Shown: positions 13,593-17,757 of the stretch, piece after piece
Numbering within the stretch: position 1 is the first letter of the stretch
Layout of the letters: the number at the start of each line of letters is the position of its first letter
Made by a program: the position numbers and the translations under genes
Assembly: GCA_902494465.1 (NCBI GenBank)
Contig: CABUTH010000021.1
Location: 1 to 17,757, forward strand
Source of the DNA: an uncultured Collinsella sp.
Lineage (GTDB): Bacteria; Actinomycetota; Coriobacteriia; Coriobacteriales; Coriobacteriaceae
Direction of reading: 5' to 3'
Length of the DNA stretch: 17,757 nucleotides
The notes under the pieces: model-generated
Seen by the model: only the letters and a program-made list of their open reading frames with translations
Databases searched by the model: none
What the model was told of the DNA's origin: nothing

Positions 13593-14099
13593 ATGTGCGA
13601 TGACCACATCGGCCTCTGCCCCCACACGCCGGGCGGCGACCCCCATGAACCCGCAGATGCGCCCGCAGCACAGTCCCAATCAGACGCGCTCGCCAAGCAC
13701 ATCCTAAACGGGCTGGGCTTCTGCGGCCACTTTCTGCACTTTCACGGCGGCGGCGCCTCGGGAAAGGCCCCCATCGTCTGTCTGCTCGCCAAGCAGCCAA
13801 ACGGCGAGATGTCACAGCAGGAACTAGGCCTGCACTTTGATCTTAAGCCCGGTTCGCTTTCCGAGATTCTCTCCAAGATCGAATGCGCCGGCCTTATCGA
13901 GCGCAGCCGCAATCCCAAAGACCGGCGGCAGCTCACCATTCGCCTGACCGAAGCGGGATGGGAAAAGGCCCACGTAGAGCAGGCTGCCCGCCTGCGCTTT
14001 AGGGAGCAAGCCTTTAGCGCGCTCACCCACGACGAGCGCGAGGACCTCGCCGAAATGCTCGATAAAATCCGCGTAACCTGGGAGGAACTGGATGATTAA
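13593..14099 (+). CDS. MarR family transcriptional regulator
   Basis: A 168-residue winged helix-turn-helix repressor. The DNA-binding core runs about 55-115: MSQQELGLHFDLKPGSLSEILSKIE split over the helices, then the wing with NPKDRRQLTIRLTEAG, a very typical MarR signature. The C-terminal helices (about 116-165) would form the dimer. The first 25 residues are unusual: MCDDHIGLCPHTPGGDPHEP is rich in Cys and His and might bind a metal or sense redox state. ATG 13593 has AAAGGAG 7 nt upstream. It is the first gene of an operon with two ABC exporter halves, overlaps the next gene by 8 bp, and lies behind a strong promoter with a matching palindrome. It probably represses the operon until the exporter's substrate binds it. 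Confidence 0.92.
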   Translation: MCDDHIGLCPHTPGGDPHEPADAPAAQSQSDALAKHILNGLGFCGHFLHFHGGGASGKAPIVCLLAKQPNGEMSQQELGLHFDLKPGSLSEILSKIECAGLIERSRNPKDRRQLTIRLTEAGWEKAHVEQAARLRFREQAFSALTHDEREDLAEMLDKIRVTWEELDD

Positions 14100-15906
14100 A
14101 ACCCTCATGGGCAGCATCCGCGACTATATGAAAGTCACCGTTGCCACGCCGCTGTTCGTGCTTGGCGAGGTGCTCTGCGAGATGCTGATTCCATTTATCA
14201 CCGCCAACCTGATCGACGCCATCAAAGACGGCGCCACCGTAGCCGAGATGCTTCCCACTGCAGGCTTTTTGGTGCTCATCGCGCTAACATCCCTTGCTTT
14301 TGGCGCCGCTGCCGGCGTCACCTGCAGCCATGCGAGCTGCGGCTTCGCCAAGAACCTGCGTCACGACCTGTTCTACAAGATCCAGACGTTCAGCTTTGCC
14401 AACATCGATGAGTTCTCGAGCTCCTCGCTCGTCACACGCCTGACCACCGATATCAACAACGTGCAGCAGGCCTTTATGATGATCATCCGTATCGCCGTGC
14501 GCGCGCCGCTGGTATTGGTCTTCGCCTTTACCATGGCATTTATCATGGGCGGCAGCGTTGCCATGGTCTACCTGGTCATCATTCCGCTGCTGGGCTTTGG
14601 GCTGTTCTTTATCATCTTTAAGGTGCGCCCCATCTTCTCGCGCGTGTTCCACAAGTACGACGCCCTTAACGAGTCCGTCGAGGAAAACGTCACCGGCATG
14701 CGCGTGGTCAAGAGCTATGTGCGCGAAGACTTTGAGAAGGAGAAGTTCGCGACCGCCGCGCGCGACGTCCAGATGGACTTCACCCGCGCCGAGAAGCTGC
14801 TCGCCTTTAACAACCCCATGATGAACATCTGCGTCAACGGCGCGTTTGTCGTCATCATCTACCTGGGCTCCAAGCTCATCATCACGAGCCAGGGCACCCT
14901 GTTCGACGTGGGCCAGCTCTCCTCGACCTTTACCTATGGTTTCCAGATTCTCATGAGCCTGATGCAGCTGTCGATGATCTTTGTCATGGTGACCATGGCC
15001 GACGAATCGGCACACCGCATTGCCGAGGTGCTGGCCGCCGAGCCCACGATCGCCGGTCCCGCCGAGCCCGTGCTCGAGGTTGCCGACGGTTCCATCGACT
15101 TTGACCACGTGAGCTTTAAGTATTCCAAGCATGCGAAGCGCCAGGCGCTCGACGATATCGACCTGCACATTACGAGCGGCGAGACCATCGGCATCATCGG
15201 CGGCACCGGCTCGGCCAAGTCCACGCTCGTTAACCTCATCGCCCGCCTGTACGACACCACCGAAGGCGCTGTGCGCGTGGGCGGCGTGGACGTACGCAAC
15301 TACGACCTGGACGCGCTGCGCCACCAGGTAGCCATGGTGCTGCAGAAAAATGTGCTGTTTAGCGGCACCATCGCCGAGAACCTGCGCTGGGGCGACCCGA
15401 ACGCCACCGACGAGGAAGTCCGCGAGGCCGCACATCTGGCCTGCGCCGACGAGTTTGTCGACGGCTTCCCCAAGGGCTACGACACCTGGATTGAGCAGGG
15501 CGGATCCAACGTTTCCGGCGGCCAGAAGCAGCGCCTTTGCATCGCGCGTGCCTTGCTGCGTCGCCCCAAGATCTTGATCCTGGATGACTCCACGAGCGCC
15601 GTCGACACCAAGACCGACGCCAAGATCCGTGCGGGCCTGGCGAGCTACCTGCCCAACACGACCAAGCTCATCATCGCCCAGCGCATCAGCTCCGTGCAGG
15701 ACGCAGACCGCATCATCGTCATGGAGGGCGGCCGCATCAAGGACATCGGCAACCACGACGAGCTGCTCAAGACGAGCGAGATCTACCGCGAGACCTTCAC
15801 CTCGCAAAACAAGATGAGCGCCGAGGGCGAAGGGGCCGTCGAGGCCGACACCGAGGCATCCGCAACGCAAGCTCAGACTCAGGAAGGAGGCGAGGCCCAT
15901 GAGTAA
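14092..15906 (+). CDS. ABC exporter half-transporter, degenerate NBD
   Basis: A 604-residue protein with six N-terminal membrane helices (about 1-310) and a C-terminal nucleotide-binding domain, of the MdlA/BmrC/TM287-like heterodimeric exporter group. The NBD shows Walker A GGTGSAKST (370-378), signature VSGGQ (474-478) and Walker B ILILDDSTSAVD. Three changes mark it as the degenerate partner: Ala375 in place of the usual Gly in Walker A, Asp499 in place of the catalytic Glu, and Gln530 in place of the switch His (IIAQRIS). Its signature motif is intact, so it can complete the active site of its partner. A C-terminal tail after about 580 is rich in Glu, Ala and Thr. The start overlaps marR by 8 bp (ATGATTAA) with GGAGGA 5 nt before; the end overlaps the second exporter gene. 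Confidence 0.93.
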   Translation: MIKTLMGSIRDYMKVTVATPLFVLGEVLCEMLIPFITANLIDAIKDGATVAEMLPTAGFLVLIALTSLAFGAAAGVTCSHASCGFAKNLRHDLFYKIQTFSFANIDEFSSSSLVTRLTTDINNVQQAFMMIIRIAVRAPLVLVFAFTMAFIMGGSVAMVYLVIIPLLGFGLFFIIFKVRPIFSRVFHKYDALNESVEENVTGMRVVKSYVREDFEKEKFATAARDVQMDFTRAEKLLAFNNPMMNICVNGAFVVIIYLGSKLIITSQGTLFDVGQLSSTFTYGFQILMSLMQLSMIFVMVTMADESAHRIAEVLAAEPTIAGPAEPVLEVADGSIDFDHVSFKYSKHAKRQALDDIDLHITSGETIGIIGGTGSAKSTLVNLIARLYDTTEGAVRVGGVDVRNYDLDALRHQVAMVLQKNVLFSGTIAENLRWGDPNATDEEVREAAHLACADEFVDGFPKGYDTWIEQGGSNVSGGQKQRLCIARALLRRPKILILDDSTSAVDTKTDAKIRAGLASYLPNTTKLIIAQRISSVQDADRIIVMEGGRIKDIGNHDELLKTSEIYRETFTSQNKMSAEGEGAVEADTEASATQAQTQEGGEAHE

Positions 15907-17757
15907 GGCAACGACCGCCGAGCGCGCGCTCAACCGCAAGGGCGGCACCATGTCGCGCCTCATCAAGACGCTCTTTGGCTTCTATCCCGTGCTTTTGCCC
16001 CTCGTCGTCGCCGGCGTGGTGCTCTGCGCCATCATCAACTCCATCGGCGCGACCTTCCTGCAGAGCGCCCTGCAAATTATTGGCGAATCGTGGCAGTCGG
16101 GCGATTGGGAAGCCGCGCAGCCCAAGATCGCACAGCTCGTGACCACCCTCGCCTGCATCTACGGCGTCGGCGTCCTGTCCTCGCTCTTCTGGAACCGCGC
16201 CATGGCTATCGTCACGCAGGGCTCGCTGGAGAAGCTGCGCGAGATGATGTTCAACCGCATGCAGGACCTGCCGATCCGCTACTTCGACACGCACCAGCGC
16301 GGCGATATCATGAGCCACTACACCAACGACATCGACACGCTGCGTCAGATGATCAGTCAGTCGCTGCCCAACCTGCTCATGACGATCATCATCATCGTCA
16401 CGGTGTTCTTTATCATGCTGTACTACAGCGTGTGGATGTGCCTGGTCATCATCGCCGGCGTCGCCTTCATGACCTTTATGACCAAGCTGCTCGGCTCCAA
16501 CTCCGCGCGCTTCTTCATTGCGCAGCAGACCGAGCTCGGCGTGGTCGAGGGCCATATCGAGGAGGTCATGAACGGCCAGAAGGTCGTCAAGGCGTTCTGC
16601 CACGAGTCTGCCGCCGAGGCCGATTTTGACGAGCGCAACGAAAAGCTCTTCGAGGTCTCCCAGAAGGCCAACATGTACGCCAACATCCTCATGCCCATCC
16701 TTATGAACCTGGGCAACCTGCTCTACGTGCTGGTCGCACTGGCGGGCGGCATTTTCCTGGCGCTGGGCGTGCCCAACCTGAGCATCTCGGGCATGGCGCT
16801 GTCGATCGCCGTCGTGGTGCCGTTCCTCAACATGACCAAGCAGTTCTGCGGACAGATCGGCCAGATCTCGCAGCAGATCAACGCCGTGGTCATGGGCCTC
16901 GCCGGCGCCGACCGCATCTTTGAGCTCATCGACGAGAAGCCCGAGGCCGACGAAGGCTACGTGACGCTCGTCAACGCGCAGGTGAACCCCGAGACCTGGG
17001 AGTTCGAAGAGGCCGACCACCACACCGGCATGTGGGCATGGAAACATCCGCACCGCGCAACCGGCGAGATCGAGTACGTACCGCTGCGCGGCGACCTGGT
17101 CATGGACAACGTCGACTTTGGCTACACGCCCGACCACGAGGTGCTGCACGGCGTGTCCGTGTTTGCCAAGCCGGGCCAGAAAGTCGCGTTTGTCGGCGCC
17201 ACCGGTGCGGGCAAGACAACCATCACCAACCTCATCAACCGCTTCTATGACATCGCCGACGGCAAGATTCGCTACGACGGCATCAACGTCAACAAGATCC
17301 GCAAGGCCGATCTGCGCCGAAGCCTGGGCGTCGTGCTGCAGGACGTGAACCTGTTCACCGGCACCGTGATGGACAACATCCGCTACGGCAACCTGGACGC
17401 CACCGACGAGGAGTGCATCGCAGCGGCCAAGCTCGCGGGCGCAGACGACTTTATCACCCGCCTGCCCGACGGCTACGACACCATGCTCACCGGCAACGGC
17501 GCACAGCTGTCGCAGGGCCAGCGCCAGCTGATCTCGATCGCCCGCGCCGCCGTCGCCGATCCGCCGGCGATGATTCTGGACGAGGCAACGTCGAGCATCG
17601 ACACCCGTACCGAGGCCATCGTGCAGGCGGGCATGGATAAGCTCATGGAAGGCCGCACGACGTTTGTCATCGCGCACCGCCTGTCCACCGTGCGCAACTC
17701 CGACGCGATCATCTGTCTGGACCACGGCCGCATCATCGAGCGCGGCAACCACGACGA
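15899..17757 (+). CDS. ABC exporter half-transporter, canonical NBD (3' end off window)
   Basis: The reading frame stays open to the window edge, giving 619 residues of what should be a slightly longer protein. Six membrane helices occupy about 25-340. A linker insertion of some 50 residues (around 360-410, including ETWEFEEADHH and GMWAWKHPH) precedes the NBD, as in the partners of MdlB/BmrD-like exporters. The NBD has canonical catalytic residues: Walker A GATGAGKTT (from 433), LSQGQ signature, MILDEATSSID with Glu562, and switch His593 (VIAHRLS). It is therefore the ATP-hydrolysing partner of the degenerate protein encoded just upstream. It starts in ATGAGTAA, overlapping the previous stop by 8 bp, with AGGAGG upstream. 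The pair most likely exports drugs, peptides or lipids under MarR control. Confidence 0.93.
   Translation, partial: MSKATTAERALNRKGGTMSRLIKTLFGFYPVLLPLVVAGVVLCAIINSIGATFLQSALQIIGESWQSGDWEAAQPKIAQLVTTLACIYGVGVLSSLFWNRAMAIVTQGSLEKLREMMFNRMQDLPIRYFDTHQRGDIMSHYTNDIDTLRQMISQSLPNLLMTIIIIVTVFFIMLYYSVWMCLVIIAGVAFMTFMTKLLGSNSARFFIAQQTELGVVEGHIEEVMNGQKVVKAFCHESAAEADFDERNEKLFEVSQKANMYANILMPILMNLGNLLYVLVALAGGIFLALGVPNLSISGMALSIAVVVPFLNMTKQFCGQIGQISQQINAVVMGLAGADRIFELIDEKPEADEGYVTLVNAQVNPETWEFEEADHHTGMWAWKHPHRATGEIEYVPLRGDLVMDNVDFGYTPDHEVLHGVSVFAKPGQKVAFVGATGAGKTTITNLINRFYDIADGKIRYDGINVNKIRKADLRRSLGVVLQDVNLFTGTVMDNIRYGNLDATDEECIAAAKLAGADDFITRLPDGYDTMLTGNGAQLSQGQRQLISIARAAVADPPAMILDEATSSIDTRTEAIVQAGMDKLMEGRTTFVIAHRLSTVRNSDAIICLDHGRIIERGNHD

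Noticed and set aside
14284..15966. 560-codon open frame on the minus strand
   Set aside because: Antisense shadow of the first ABC exporter gene; no ribosome binding site and no family features.
15797..17752. 651-codon open frame on the minus strand
   Set aside because: It lies antisense to the second ABC exporter, whose Walker A, signature, Walker B and switch motifs are all in the plus frame. The minus product is Val/Asp/His-rich shadow sequence of high-GC codons.

Overview
The window looks like chromosome from a high-GC gut actinobacterium of the class Coriobacteriia, most likely Collinsella or a close relative. That is an inference from base composition, the gene families present, frequent TAA stops and the dense intergenic palindromes; no rRNA or marker gene fixes the taxon. 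Fourteen protein genes are supported, and the last runs off the right edge.

Left part (1-4017, minus strand): a gene-free block of about 480 bp bounded by a perfect 39-bp inverted repeat and holding an intrinsic terminator; an aldose 1-epimerase-like protein; an unrecognised single-pass membrane protein with a long acidic cytoplasmic N-terminus; and an AAA_14/DUF4143 ATPase whose promoter appears embedded in two tandem palindromes.

Centre (4018-10017, minus strand): the most interesting locus. In transcription order it holds a fusion of an LpdD-type domain with a type I isopentenyl-diphosphate isomerase (IDI)-like Nudix domain, a DASS/SLC13 anion permease, a UbiD-family decarboxylase, a UbiX flavin prenyltransferase and a MerR-type regulator. 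Together they outline a prenylated-FMN (prFMN) decarboxylation system: import of an acid, non-oxidative decarboxylation by UbiD, prFMN made by UbiX, and one polypeptide that may link isoprenoid supply to cofactor handling. The IDI-like domain keeps the metal ligands but has Ala where the catalytic Cys of E. coli IDI sits, with a Cys one residue earlier. A good promoter overlapped by a palindrome precedes the fusion gene. An intrinsic terminator lies between it and the permease, and another follows ubiX.

Right part (10018-17757): a divergent DHA1-type MFS exporter and a low-molecular-weight tyrosine phosphatase (plus strand); a pyridoxal/pyridoxamine kinase gene overlapping a small TIGR04076-like Cys-rich gene (minus strand); then a drug-efflux-type operon (plus strand) of a MarR regulator and two half-size ABC exporters, one NBD degenerate and one canonical, with a TTGACA-17-TAAATT promoter and a clear palindromic operator.

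Most longer intergenic spaces carry a long palindrome, and at least one hairpin family recurs two or three times. I saw no tRNA, rRNA, CRISPR array, transposase gene or recognised riboswitch.
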